DNA of 37,000 nucleotides from Phoronis australis (lineage: Eukaryota; Phoronida; Phoronidae), in the NCBI GenBank assembly GCA_002633005.1, contig NMRA01000462.1, positions 3,431 to 40,430 on the forward strand, read 5' to 3'. How positions within the stretch are numbered: position 1 is the stretch's first letter; the number at the start of each line of letters is the position of its first letter. Below the pieces are notes generated by a model that was not told where the DNA came from, searched no databases, and worked only from the letters and a program-made list of their open reading frames with translations. Both the position numbers and the translations under genes were made by a program. Below are positions 19,713-29,584 of the stretch, one piece after another.

Positions 19713-20350
19713 TCAAACTCCAGTTTGGAGCACCTTACTCTAGTCCTGGCCTAGGCAGTAGTCTTAGTGGTGAATGTGGTTTCCACCCCCTGTTATAAGT
19801 GGCCATGTAACTGGCCATTATAAGTTTTTGTGTGATTCATTGAAGCTATTGTAAAGGTATTGCACTGAGGCTGAATGTGATTAGTATCACATGTTCTGTT
19901 GTATGTTGTGGACAGCTGGAGTAAAAGCATTGTTTGGTTTTCAGCAAGAAACAGACTGGGGTGTGAGTTACTTTACTGTTGAGCTGAGTGTTGTGATCTA
20001 ATACTATATCTGGTATATTCAACATTCACTTCCTTAGTCTGGCATGTATTTCGTATTAGGGAAAACAGCATCATTCTTCTGATCTGTGCTCCCGATTCAA
20101 TTTTGAAAGTTGCACCTCAAAGCTGTTTTTTGTCCTGCTTACTTGATTAAAAACAAATGTTGAATTAGACCTTTTACCCTCAAGTATAAAATCAACATCA
20201 TAATATTCCTCGCTCTCATATGATTTTATTTTCGTTACCGACTCAATTCATGGGCAGTCGGGCAACCCGTACATGCGCCATTTTCAAAATCACTCGCAAT
20301 TTTAAGGTTGGCCCATCCCAATAAACTCCCAGCGTTTACTTCAGTCAATA
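19713..20350. other. Non-coding stretch
   Basis: Nothing recognisable apart from AT-rich DNA. Confidence 0.4.
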
Positions 20351-20353
20351 GTG

Positions 20354-20764
20354 CCGTTTACACTTCAAAAGTTGACACAGATCAGCTGACACGGAACAAG
20401 TTGTTCAGTGTGTAAACGGGACACGGAGCAAATTGACACCGCGGTGACAAATTTTGCCACCCGTTTGTGAGGTAGAGCAATTTGCGCCCGAACATCTTGT
20501 TCCTTGTCAATCATATGTCTAAACGCGAAACTGGGGCAAGACGGAAAGGATCATCTCTATTGCACTTGCCTAATGACCTACGTACAGGTTCTTTGTCTCT
20601 GCAACTCTCGTCATGTGTATACTTGCGCATGTGCAATCCAGTCTCTCCAGCCTGCAATTTCCGTCTTGCCACAGTTAGTGCGTTGTGTGTGTAAACGGCC
20701 GCTTGACACGGGTCAATTTGCTCCGTGTCAGTTGCGCCGGGCCAAAAGTTGATATCTAAACGGG
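20354..20764. mobile_element. MITE-like element with CCGTTTA ends and inner inverted repeats
   Basis: CCGTTTACAC at 20354 faces TAAACGGG ending at 20764. Inside, CTGACACGGAACAAGTTG (20385-20402) is mirrored by CAATTTGCTCCGTGTCAG (about 20714-20731) with two differences. A third, direct ACACGGAGCAAATTG occurs at about 20420. The length of ~410 bp and lack of coding suit a non-autonomous DNA transposon. CpG content is higher than in the flanks. Confidence 0.65.
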
Positions 20765-20765
20765 A

Positions 20766-21371
20766 CTACTGATGGTTTGATGTTGTTGAAATGTTTTCTT
20801 CTATTGTTGATTGGTTTCAATATATTCTTGTTGGTAATGGGAAGAACACCATATCACAATTAAAAATATGTGACCATTTTTATTAGAGTACTAAAAAGGC
20901 CTAATTGGTTTTCGTTTTTAGCCATATAAGCGGGTCGAAATGGTATAAAAAGTCCGCCTACATCAATTTTAGCCACGGTATTGAATTTACATGCCACACA
21001 AATGCAAGCAAGCCAAGTTTCTAAATGCCGCGGTTTGCCAAGTCTGCCACTATCACCTGACATTGACGATCAGTAACTCACTGCCTTGCACGCAGAACTA
21101 CCAGTAGGTCTTGGATTGAAGTTATACTTGTCAGTTAACTTCACAGCAGGGGAATTTGACTGCAAAGTGGCCACACATTGATGCAGTGTGCGAGGTATGT
21201 GGTCCGTTATCTTGAAACCCTAGGTGAATTAAGAGTCGGGGTCGGTACTTGCAGTTGAAGTACAGTAAGTTCCCTTGTTCATCATCGTTTGTTCATCAGT
21301 TCATCACTATTGGGGCGTTAACCTCAGTTGAGTATATATGTAAGTTGTCGATGGAGGAGACATGTCCCTAG
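20766..21371. other. Non-coding, presumed intron upstream of a terminal exon
   Basis: No repeat edges or ORFs of note; it precedes the splice acceptor at 21371. Confidence 0.4.
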
Positions 21372-21530
21372 GACCAGCAGACTCCAAATCCTCGGTACAA
21401 GTTCCCAATCCTGCAACACATGTTCCTTAACTACACTGATTTGCCGGTGATGCCCCATGCACCACCTTACAGGGTGTCTGATGGCAACCACATTCCAAGC
21501 CTGGGGTTCAGATTCCTTAAAGAGCTTTAG
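21372..21530 (+). CDS. Terminal coding exon of an unidentified host gene
   Basis: Acceptor CATGTCCCTAG ends at 21371. The frame gives 52 codons to TAG (21528-21530), with runs such as NPRYKFPILQHMFLNYTDLP and YRVSDGNHIPSLGFRFLKEL. GC-rich third positions contrast with the flanks, and an AATAAA stands 113 bases after the stop. The SDGNHIPSLGF run recalls the N-terminal strand of aldo-keto reductases, but here it is at the C-terminus and the next residues do not fit, so I do not assign that family. Upstream exons should lie to the left on the plus strand. Confidence 0.6.
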   Translation, partial: DQQTPNPRYKFPILQHMFLNYTDLPVMPHAPPYRVSDGNHIPSLGFRFLKEL

Positions 21531-21642
21531 AAAAAGGGGTCACACTCACAGCTCTGTTTACTGCAAAGTTAACTTGCGTTCTTATCTTCTGTTCTGCGCC
21601 ATAGTTGCCATCTAGGAACTGAGACTGAGAATCATTTCAAAA

Positions 21643-21648
21643 AATAAA
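21643..21648 (+). terminator. AATAAA poly(A) signal
   Basis: A canonical hexamer 113 bases downstream of the stop at 21530 gives a plausible short 3' UTR for the terminal exon. Confidence 0.5.
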
Positions 21649-21684
21649 TCTGACGTTTTTAGAGCACAGCTTCACGCATTTAGA

Positions 21685-21740
21685 ATGGGGCTATTTGGAA
21701 AATTTACATTAACTAGAGGGCGCGCGTGTACTAGTGGTGA
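21685..21740 (+). repeat. Third partial copy of the duplicated promoter block
   Basis: GAATGGGGCTATTTGGAAAA through CTAGTGGTGATA matches the left edge of blocks A (6464) and C (24905), in the same orientation as A. The match ends before the signal-peptide exon. Confidence 0.6.
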
Positions 21741-22078
21741 TAGATTAAGCAGCCTCGATTGCGAGCCCTTTAAATACATGGTGAAATGGCTTGCATCCAT
21801 GCCAAATGAATCGGAGAATGCGTGAAAAGGGTGCTTCTATGAGAGGAAGTAATCACGACCTTATACAAAGGTAAGGTTTGTGATTATTTTAACGATTATT
21901 CCATGTTTATTCTTCTGATGCCTGTTAACTGAGGTACTAGCCGATGTCGACTTCGCAGCAGCCGCTAGTCCGGTTAATCTTTGTTGTGTGTGTTACGATA
22001 CTTGATGTAGCACTCCATCTTTTCAAAGCAGTATTATTGTTTGGAATGATTTCTAACAGGTTTATCGGTGACAGTTAC

Positions 22079-22305
22079 AGAAAATTGTGCTGAAATCCCA
22101 GGGTGAAAACTCGCCGACTGACTGCCTCGCAATCATCGATATGGCGACTTGAATGCTTCAATAAAAATACAGTTTTGACTCAAGCAAATTACGTGAAATC
22201 CTCCTTAAGTTTTCCAAGTAGCGCCCCTAAGATTTTTAAGTTCCCGTGGAGTCGGAATTAACGGCAGGTTTAAGTACAAATCTGTGCTACATCGTGCCAT
22301 CTACA
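22079..22305 (+). repeat. Dispersed direct repeat D1, copy 2
   Basis: Matches 10882-11110 in the same orientation, with a few indels (for example an extra GTAGCGCCCC-like piece near 22220). Confidence 0.75.
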
Positions 22306-22483
22306 TGTATGATCGGCGAATACGGTATTATATACATCCTTGCTTTGAAAATAGAAGTTACTTAATTTTGTGTGAAATTGTAGAGCAGTCACCCTATTAT
22401 ATTTTTGAAAAACGGGTAGCATTTTTGACCCAACTTGGAGTACTTAATTACTCATATTTCAATATTTGTTCCAGGTTCAGTGA

Positions 22484-23155
22484 CATTATGAGGCCTCTTC
22501 AAGCCGCAACATAGACAAGCTTTGTTACTCCTTTCTTTTCCCAAAGCATTTCCACTCACCAGCAGTGCGGCATGGCACAATGTACATGTCAGTGGCCCTG
22601 GAGAAATGTGTATCGCAGTACTAAGTTACCATAAGACAATGTGCCAGTGAATTGTTTGTATATGCAGAGGAACTATATCTGACTGCTACACAAGTCAGCC
22701 TCATTGGTGAGGATGCCCTTTCATAGCCAATGAGTCGTGTGTGGACAATAGCTGATTTCCTTTCCTGGAAGAAACATGAGGGACTGAAGTTAAAGAAGAC
22801 CTAGTGACACTCTGGTCTAGTTCAGGGTCAGATTTTGGGCACAAAACAAGTCAAGCGATATGTTGTTGTGTTTACCTTCAAGGATCTAATTGTGGATGTT
22901 ACTGAGGCTGAATGAGGTTATATGAAGGAAAGCCACGTGCCGAAACTGGAACTTTTTTACAAGCGCTTCTATAGGCCATTGAAACTTGATCCCAGTGAAA
23001 TGAAAACTACCTGTCCTTTCTCAATGAGTGACATTAATTTTTCCTTTCAGAAGAAAGGCTTTATACTAATGGTAAAAACTTTTCAATTTGGTACACATTA
23101 TGAGGAAATGACATTCAGTGACTGCAGTAGAAAGCCCGTTAATGTTACACTTTGA
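22484..23155 (+). pseudogene. Decayed coding region of unknown family
   Basis: A single frame over about 224 codons has only five stops (TAA 22622, TAG 22727, TAG and TGA at 22802-22807, TGA 22913), far fewer than AT-rich DNA should give. Stretches read as protein, such as RHGTMYMSVALEKCVSQ, CASELFVYAEELYLTATQVS, TIADFLSWKKHEGLKL and RYVVVFTFKDLIVDVTEAE. The last part (22922-23155) is open from an ATG for 77 codons to TGA. An AATAAA lies at 23332-23337. No intron is needed, so it may be an old retrocopy. I cannot name the parent. Confidence 0.45.
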
Positions 23156-23331
23156 TGATCGAGTAAATTTTTCATCAACACGTAAGTTTGTCAATAATAA
23201 TTGAAACCACAATAATTTTTCAGTTTTAAAGCCCCATACAGTGCAGTTGTGCTTAATCTTTATAAAGCTGAAATGATTACCGATTACGCTTGCGAATTGT
23301 CATTTTCCTGTTGACCTAAAGAAATGTGCAA

Positions 23332-23337
23332 AATAAA
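23332..23337 (+). terminator. AATAAA candidate after the decayed coding region
   Basis: The hexamer stands about 180 bases after the last stop codon, consistent with a preserved 3' UTR of a retrocopy, or chance. Confidence 0.3.
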
Positions 23338-23719
23338 GTATTTCCTTTGTTTGCATTTGACTTGTTTGTGTGTGTAATTATTTTTAGAGCTTTCTTAAGA
23401 AGGCCTTTGAACAATTTTGTTAACTTGTCTACAACAAAAGTCCCACATGAAGAAAAGTATGTTTTCAATTGTAGCTTGCTGGATAAGAATCTGCTATGCA
23501 CAAGATTCGAGAATAAACAATTATCAGTGTATTTAAAAATGGCAAACTGAACAACCACATACATACAAGGAAACAACATTGTTAAAAACAGTTGTAATTT
23601 TCCCAATGCAGAGGAGTCCATAATCAGGCATCAAGGGCTGGCCTTCCAAATTAGGTCCAATTCTCTCAGGTTATTGCTGAAGGATTGCTTTTCACTTTGT
23701 CCAAAGGTAAAATAGATGG

Positions 23720-23748
23720 TCAGGTGGCTGGTTTCAGTCGTCTCTCAC
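23720..23748 (-). CDS. Possible short second exon of the signal-peptide gene
   Basis: On the minus strand, acceptor CTGTTACAG precedes 23748. Joined to the phase-1 donor at 24578 it adds GERRLKPAT and a TGA, giving an 81-residue product. The acceptor is conserved in copy A at 7428, where it would add a similar ten-residue tail. The alternative is that this acceptor is skipped, as the copy A exon at 7871 suggests; no such later exon was found for copy C. Confidence 0.35.
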
Positions 23749-23980
23749 CTGTAACAGAATGGTCAGAGAAATATTAGCAAATTATTAAAGAAAGACAAAA
23801 CTACTTTTGTAAGGCAGAACATACTTGACGTTTCATCTTCATGTTTATGTGTAGAAACTAATAACCTTTGTACCCAAGTCTTATTTAATATTTGAATTAA
23901 AATATGTGAAACAGGCTAAAAGCGATTGAAAAATGTGTATTTTTCGTGACACTTAAAATGTGCTTCTGATCTCAATAAGT

Positions 23981-24356
23981 AAAATTCATTCTAGGCGTCA
24001 ATTTTTTTTCCAATGCAATGTTACGACATTTACTGAATTAAGGCTTATTCATGTTAATTCGATAACTGATCTGGTAGTCGTGGGGGTGGGGTCCACGATA
24101 AAATAAGGAAACTCACTCATCTAGAGAATTTTATTGGAAACAGTATAGTTTTGAAGAGAAACTGCTGTAAAATTCATTCTAGGTGTCAATTTTTTTCCAA
24201 TGCAATGTTACGACATTTACTGCATAGCTTATTCATGTTAATTCGGTAAATACCTGGTAGTCCTGGGGGTGGGATCCGCTATTGAAGAAAATTCACTCAT
24301 CTAGAAAATTTTATTGGACATAGCATAGTTTTGAAGAAAAACTGCTGTGAAAAAGT
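23981..24356. repeat. 188-bp tandem duplication within intron 1 of copy C
   Basis: AAAATTCATTCTAGG starts at 23981 and again at 24169. The two units stay similar through GGGGGTGGG and TCTAGARAATTTTATTGG. Copy A has one unit only, so the duplication arose after the copies separated or was lost in A. Confidence 0.8.
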
Positions 24357-24577
24357 CACCATTGACTTTGAGCGTCACGTACCATACATCTCTTATATTG
24401 GGACCAATCCCACCCAGGACAATATGTGAATATGTACTGCTAGCTTACCTGGCATCCGAGTGCCGGGTGAGTTTCCAAAAAGAAACGCGTAGTTCCACTA
24501 AATAATCCCGTTCTTCAGTGGGGGTAACTGGTGGGGATAACATCACCGAATGATGTCAATTGGTGCTAAAAACTTAC

Positions 24578-24794
24578 CAAGTAACGTTATGTAGTCTCCC
24601 AATGGAAATGCATAAAGCACACACGTGGCTTCGACATCCACACACTTTTTCTCAGTTGGTTGACTCTTTTGACTGCAATTCTCCACGCCTGTAGTAACCT
24701 TAGGTCTTTTGAGAATTTGTGACCACCTATCAAGACTTGCACCAGGGAAAATAGCAATAATAAGGCTTAGTGCAACGACGTATTCTGATAACAT
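24578..24794 (-). CDS. First coding exon of a secreted protein (signal peptide, intact copy C)
   Basis: ATG at 24794 opens 72 codons plus one base to the donor CTTG|GTAAGT. Residues 1-20 (MLSEYVVALSLIIAIFPGAS) form a good signal peptide with cleavage likely after GAS. The mature part begins with a basic WSQILKRPK stretch and holds three Cys (residues 40, 51 and 58) before LGDYITLL. No domain family is recognised. The product would be exported or sit at the cell surface. The broken copy at 6565 shows the same exon. Which later exons it uses is unknown. Confidence 0.65.
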
Positions 24795-24831
24795 TTCCGT
24801 CTTTTTACCAGCTGTTTACATGCAGACAGCG

Positions 24832-24843
24832 ACGCATGCGCAA
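24832..24843. promoter_or_regulatory. NRF-1-like palindrome upstream of the intact exon
   Basis: CGACGCATGCGCAA is the reverse complement of the copy A site, about 40 bases from the ATG at 24794. Confidence 0.45.
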
Positions 24844-24909
24844 TTCAATCACCACTTGTACAGCAGCGACACTGAGGAGAATTCTCCAAATAGCCCCATT
24901 ATGACCTCT

Positions 24910-25530
24910 AGTTGTGTTTAGCCAGAAAGCCAGCAGTTTATGGCAGTGGCCGATGAGTTATCTTTCTAAAATTGAAAATATGTTTCAACCTCGGACTAGT
25001 CCAGGCAAGGTGAAATGTCTCCAAGATAGGAAACAGTATGACAAACTGGCTAAATTTATTTTCTTACTTTTTTGGTAAATGATGCCTAGTGCTAAAATGA
25101 TGCTGTCCCATATCCAAGCTTTGTACTCCTTAGCTACCAACAGACAATATTTTGAAAATGGTTTGGTCATTCACAACAGTGTTAACTAGAAGCCAGGAAG
25201 TGCTATTTTGGGAATTATGTTTGCACAGAATTGGTTAGATTTTACAGTAAGTCTAATGCGAAAATAGCTTTAGTACAATTGAACTTGTGTTCGTGACGTT
25301 TCAATGATGGTGTGCAGTGCCACATAACTGAGTATGTTGTTCTGCACCTTGATGTCTGCTTATCTGATGTAAAGTCTTAACATTTTATGTAGATTACTCT
25401 CGACTGGCCTGATGGTGCATTAATTTCATTTGCTTAAATTCAATTCCCCTCTGCACTTCATGTTTAGTAGGTATGTATTAAAAACAGTTGGCATGGTGCT
25501 AGTTGTCATGGCGCAACTTGTTCTACTTAA
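24910..25530. other. Non-coding stretch
   Basis: AT-rich DNA with no recognisable gene or repeat edge. Confidence 0.4.
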
Positions 25531-25536
25531 AAGGCT

Positions 25537-25588
25537 TTTCCCACTGGCTGCGAAGCTTCGGTGTTGCCAAAGCTTCAGTCAGTGGGAA
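25537..25588. repeat. Hairpin-forming inverted repeat with nearby direct duplication
   Basis: TTTCCCACTGGCTGCGAAGC and AAGCTTCAGTCAGTGGGAA pair with few mismatches around a short loop. Just after it, a GGGARCACTTAACTTC motif occurs twice (about 25584 and 25672). It is probably a decayed foldback element. The 113-codon ORF crossing it has no features. Confidence 0.5.
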
Positions 25589-25779
25589 CACTTAACTTCT
25601 GTCTTGAATCGGAAATTACCACACCAGTTAACTCCAAAGTATAGAGGTGGATTTAACAGCGAAGCGTCATGGGAGCACTTAACTTCCATGCCATTGGAGT
25701 TATCGGCAGGGGTTACTGCCTGTGTTTGCCAACAGCGGGCATTGACTGTTTACTTATTGTTAATACTTTGAGATAACAA

Positions 25780-26070
25780 TTTTTAATTGGTAGTTTAAGC
25801 ATTCTGTTCATTTGCTGGATTCGTTGCGTCAAAAAGATCACTGAACGTAAAGTGTATGCAAAACGAGTTCCTGTCACGCCATACCGCCTTGTTTGGATCA
25901 TCTGTTAGCCTGCTCAATAGTCAAATTTTTCTTATGTCGTTTCTAGTACATCATCATCTTCCTGACATGGCTACCGTTGCCTGTCTTGTGAAGTTGACAT
26001 TCTAGTTTCCATTAGGGGACAGAGGGAGAGGTCCTTGCCATTTTGATGGCAAGCACCGACAACAGCTAGG
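25780..26070. other. Non-coding stretch
   Basis: Nothing recognised. Confidence 0.4.
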
Positions 26071-26075
26071 CATAT

Positions 26076-26345
26076 CAGGGCTCGACGCTATGAAAATCAC
26101 CACGTCGCATTTTCAAAATCCAGCTCGCATTCATACATGTCTGGTCACAAAAAATTTCCGCCATTTTACGCGCCAAAATTGATTTTTTTAGATCATCAAG
26201 AAAATGTTAAGATTATGCTCTTACCTGCGGCATTAAATACTCACAAATTTCAAGTCGCAAAATTGGGATCTTACGTGCTGGTGCGGCATTACGGTTCTTC
26301 ATGACCGTCATTGAAAGGCTCTAGTGCACGAAGCTAGTTGCCCAC
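26076..26345. mobile_element. Possible hAT-like left end
   Basis: CAGGGCTCGACGCTATGAAA with a following GTCGCATTTTC resembles termini of many non-autonomous hAT elements. Related GTCGCAAAATTG occurs near 26253. A clear right TIR or duplication is not seen, so this is tentative. Confidence 0.3.
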
Positions 26346-26349
26346 GTGA

Positions 26350-27430
26350 AAGTTGAATCAGTGCTCTCTAACTGACACGTGCATTCGAGCAGCTAAGTTT
26401 GTTATGTGAAAAGGGAGAAAATACTCTGTGAAAAAGTATCCGCAATTTTGCCAGGTCTGACCTGCTTTGATGATTGTCATGAAAGTCATTAAAGATAGCA
26501 CAGAATACAAACTTCCTCCACTTTTGGTTTGCACCCTAAACTTACATGTAGTGATCTAGCAACTTAACTCGACGTTTGAAATATATCCTGTCGAAAAAAA
26601 TCCATGAAACGTTTCACTAGCCGAATGACGTATTCGGATGCGTGAGAACAATTCAGTGCAAATTTCACAACAAAATGTGCAGCTTTCCATAAAACGAAAA
26701 GCCTTGAAATAATTCCTGACTCCATGAAGTTTCCATCGGGTAATTTGAGTTTGCTCCTCTATACCTTCCGTTTATGGGAGTAACTGTCTTAATTTTACAT
26801 GTCTGTCTGCTGGTAATGTTGATTACCTCAAATATATACTCACACTTCAAACGACAATGAGAGATCAAAAATTGAAAGTCTTTAATTTAAAACAAAAAGA
26901 AATTGTCAATTAGAATGTTAGTGTTTCCAATAGTGTTGTGCGATGAATTTCCATTTTTTAAAACTGAGTTGTTTGTTTACATACCTGTGTTTGCAGACCA
27001 CGTAACAAATCCCACGCCTACATTCACAGTAAAGTGCAACCATACAGTGTTCCCGGGCGCAGAGTCTGATCGCGAGGACTGAATATGAACTCCCAGCATT
27101 GTATTGAACTTCAGAAGTGTGAGAACATTTGTGGGACACCTTGTGTGTAAACAATTTCATATTTGTCCTCCCGAAATTTTTTGTTGTCAGGTTATTTATT
27201 TTTTATTTTGGTATCCACCAATGGTTTTCAGTGACTTAACTGTTTTTGGGTACCCTACTGATTAAGCAAAATATAGTGATGGCTTTGTGTCCCCTTTCAG
27301 CTTCCTTAGTTCATAAAAGAGTTTTTTATAAGTTAAGTGTTTGGTAGGCAGATGTCATCAGTTTATTTTTGCCTCACTGCTTTGACTTTTCAACCTCGTA
27401 AATCGATCATCAGAATAACCATGGCTTTAG
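26350..27430. other. Non-coding stretch
   Basis: No gene or repeat edge recognised. Small ORFs on both strands lack features. Confidence 0.4.
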
Positions 27431-27529
27431 GTCTTGAGGAAGATATTGTCATGACTCCATATTCTGGTTTGACTCATCACTGCATCGTGTTTGTATTTTG
27501 CCCAGCTTATGGGCATGGAGTTTAAAAAC

Positions 27530-27656
27530 CTAGATGCAATGAGTTTGAAGTATTGGGAGATTAGTCATTTTGGAAGCAAACATTATGGACTTTGTGCACC
27601 AGCTCAAGGCATTTATTCCAAGACTCAATATGAATATTCTGTAGTGGAGAACATTG
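27530..27656. mobile_element. Right-end fragment related to the 18733 element
   Basis: CAATGAGTTTGAAG, ATTGGGAGATTAGTCATTTT and a terminal GTGGAGAACATTG follow the order seen at 18815-19028. The left end is missing or too diverged. Confidence 0.5.
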
Positions 27657-27704
27657 ATGACTACCATACGAGTCTGGTTTAATGCCCACATTTCTTTTTG
27701 GTAT

Positions 27705-27835
27705 TAGTTGGTCGGGGCCCTCGTTGCCTTGATTTCTTTTGGGCTGAATACCGGCCCCATTCCCAAGTGAAAATTTCCCTCATCAGGCCCAAAAGTTCCC
27801 CTCCAATTATTAAAAATTTCACTCATGGTTAGACT
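27705..27835 (-). repeat. Inverted partner of the 17995-18110 repeat
   Basis: Reading the minus strand, GGGAATGGGGCCGGTATTCA matches 18057 onward, with GGGGCC flanks on the outer side. Confidence 0.5.
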
Positions 27836-27963
27836 GAATCACTTGTTCAAAATATTAGTTTTGGCTTCTTGAGACGTTGCTGTTGAACGATGGCGACCTG
27901 GAGGTGGCATTGCTGATGACAAGGGAGGGATTTCCATTTTTTCAACCATAAAATTCAAGTCAG

Positions 27964-28326
27964 ATGTCATTGGCACCTTTCTCCTGTGTAGGCTTTGTGA
28001 CTTATGTTATGCAAAGAATAATGCAGTTGTTGTATCAAGACATCCTGAAAGTAAAGGACAGTATTAAATTTGATAGCCAGTGCAAAGGTCAAGCAGCTGT
28101 ACTCAAATGTGATCTAGGAAAACAAAGGTTTCAAATGGAAATGTTCTTGGTGTTAGTTTTTTTGGTGTTAGATTCCATCATTCGAGGAGTATATTTACAT
28201 GAAACTGGTTTGTTAGCTTTGGGAAAACCTGTTATTTGTACGTCTTTGATCAGTGTATTACCGGTATTTATTCAGTACTGTTGTATAGTGCCTTATTGTA
28301 GCACGAGTGGGTTTGTCAGTATTTAA
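27964..28326 (+). CDS. 120-codon ORF, uncertain
   Basis: The longest plain ORF in this part of the window starts at ATG 27964. It has a hydrophobic middle (MFLVLVFLVLDSIIRG) and hydrophobic tail (LISVLPVFIQYCCIVPYC) that could be membrane segments. Codon use is AT-rich like the background, and no domain, upstream promoter or poly(A) signal supports it. A chance ORF is the simplest reading. Confidence 0.15.
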   Translation: MSLAPFSCVGFVTYVMQRIMQLLYQDILKVKDSIKFDSQCKGQAAVLKCDLGKQRFQMEMFLVLVFLVLDSIIRGVYLHETGLLALGKPVICTSLISVLPVFIQYCCIVPYCSTSGFVSI

Positions 28327-28839
28327 AAAAAACTTATTTGAAGGAAGATTTTTTTTTTGATATAGTTTCCGTATCAAATTACAGGCAGTTAATTAGGAGC
28401 CTACCTTAAACGCTGTTGCCTTAGTTACGAATTTGATGCTGAAGGGATTCATTGTGGGCAGAGAAGTTTGTTAATTCCATGAAACTGGCCAAGTTTCTGT
28501 TGGCTAGTTTTTTCAAATTAGTTTCTTCATAGTGGGACCATATAACGCTGTTCGGCGAAATGAAAGCATTCTTGCTAAATGCGCCATGCTCCATATTCAG
28601 TGTAGGTGAGAAGGAATTCAATAGTTCAATTTTGGCGGAATGTTTTTGTTTGGTCAGTGTGGTGAATGTTTGTGTGGGAGGTGAGTCAGTGGTGGTCTTA
28701 TTGTAATCTTATCTGAAGCATCTTGTATCCACCTTTTGGGGATCAAATCCTTAGGACTCATGGGTTGGTAATAATTCTTTAGGTTATAGTTAGTGTAAAA
28801 ATTCTCCAGTTTCACACTGAAAAATTATTTTGCTGAATG

Positions 28840-29228
28840 TCCGTGCTTGTACCAGGAAATAGGTACTATTGGTTGTCACAGGAATTATTCGATCAACCTC
28901 TAAAGGTCTTTGATCTTCATGTTAAAACACACATGAACATGTTACATCAGCCGAATTTGCATTGAATAGGAATTTATTTACGGTCAGTGTTTGAAGTATC
29001 GACAAATGCTGATACAGGTGTTCAAATTTAAAGTGTCGTTCTATTAAGACAATGTCTTTCAGGGCAACATGGTGAAATAATATGTTTTCGTGCTTCTACT
29101 TTATGTGCAAAAGAAATGTGCGTTCGTGGAGAAGTTGAAATCAGTTTAGTATGGTCCGAAGACACAGAAGTTGTCAGTAAAAGCATTAACAATATTCCAG
29201 CCTGTTCCATGTACCATGTTCTGTTATG
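28840..29228 (+). pseudogene. Possible decayed coding stretch
   Basis: One frame has three stops in ~130 codons, below expectation. The last part (29062-29228) follows an acceptor-like ATGTCTTTCAG and reads FRASTLCAKEMCVRGEVEIS and LVWSEDTEVV to TGA. An AATAAA stands at 29372-29377. The minus strand over the same bases also has an open frame starting with a leader-like MEQAGILLMLLLTTSVSS, so strand is uncertain. No family recognised. Confidence 0.2.
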
Positions 29229-29584
29229 AGACTATGTGTATTACTGGGTTCCATTATGATAAGTGATGGGTTTTGGAACCTGAAAACTGTACCTTGATGT
29301 GGTAACTGGAGCCGCTCCGTCCATATCTCACGGATTTGGTTCATCACCTGGTGTGCCCACTTTCGTTGTAGAATAAAACATTGATATATACTTAATATTT
29401 TCATCGTCTGGTATAGTTCAGAGATGGGTACCATATTACAGAAGTGTGCTATGAACAGATTTGTTCAAAATCTTCGTCACTCTTATCTTCTTTTTCTTGC
29501 TTGTGGTTAAAATCTAGCATGCAGTAACATGGGTTCCCAACTGGTCAGTGTTGGGTTCTATCAAACTGGTTACTTGTGAATTTC

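Larger units (their letters stand above)
23645..24905 (-). repeat. Inverted duplicate block, copy C
   Basis: Reverse-complement partner of 6464-7535. It is longer because of a 188-bp internal tandem duplication (23981-24356). It carries the intact signal-peptide exon and the conserved NRF-1-like site. Confidence 0.85.

Noticed and set aside
19860-19885. Homology with 22895-22920 (ACTGAGGCTGAATG)
   Set aside because: A 13-14 base match is expected by chance several times in a window of this size and does not extend.
22913-22915. In-frame TGA as a selenocysteine codon
   Set aside because: The same frame has four other stops, and the downstream DNA shows no convincing SECIS core with paired GA motifs.
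25430-25771. 113-codon ORF as a membrane protein
   Set aside because: It runs through a hairpin and a direct duplication of non-coding type, with background codon use.
29028-29210. Minus-strand 60-codon leader-like secreted peptide
   Set aside because: The opposite strand is open and reads at least as well as protein; there is no promoter or splice support.
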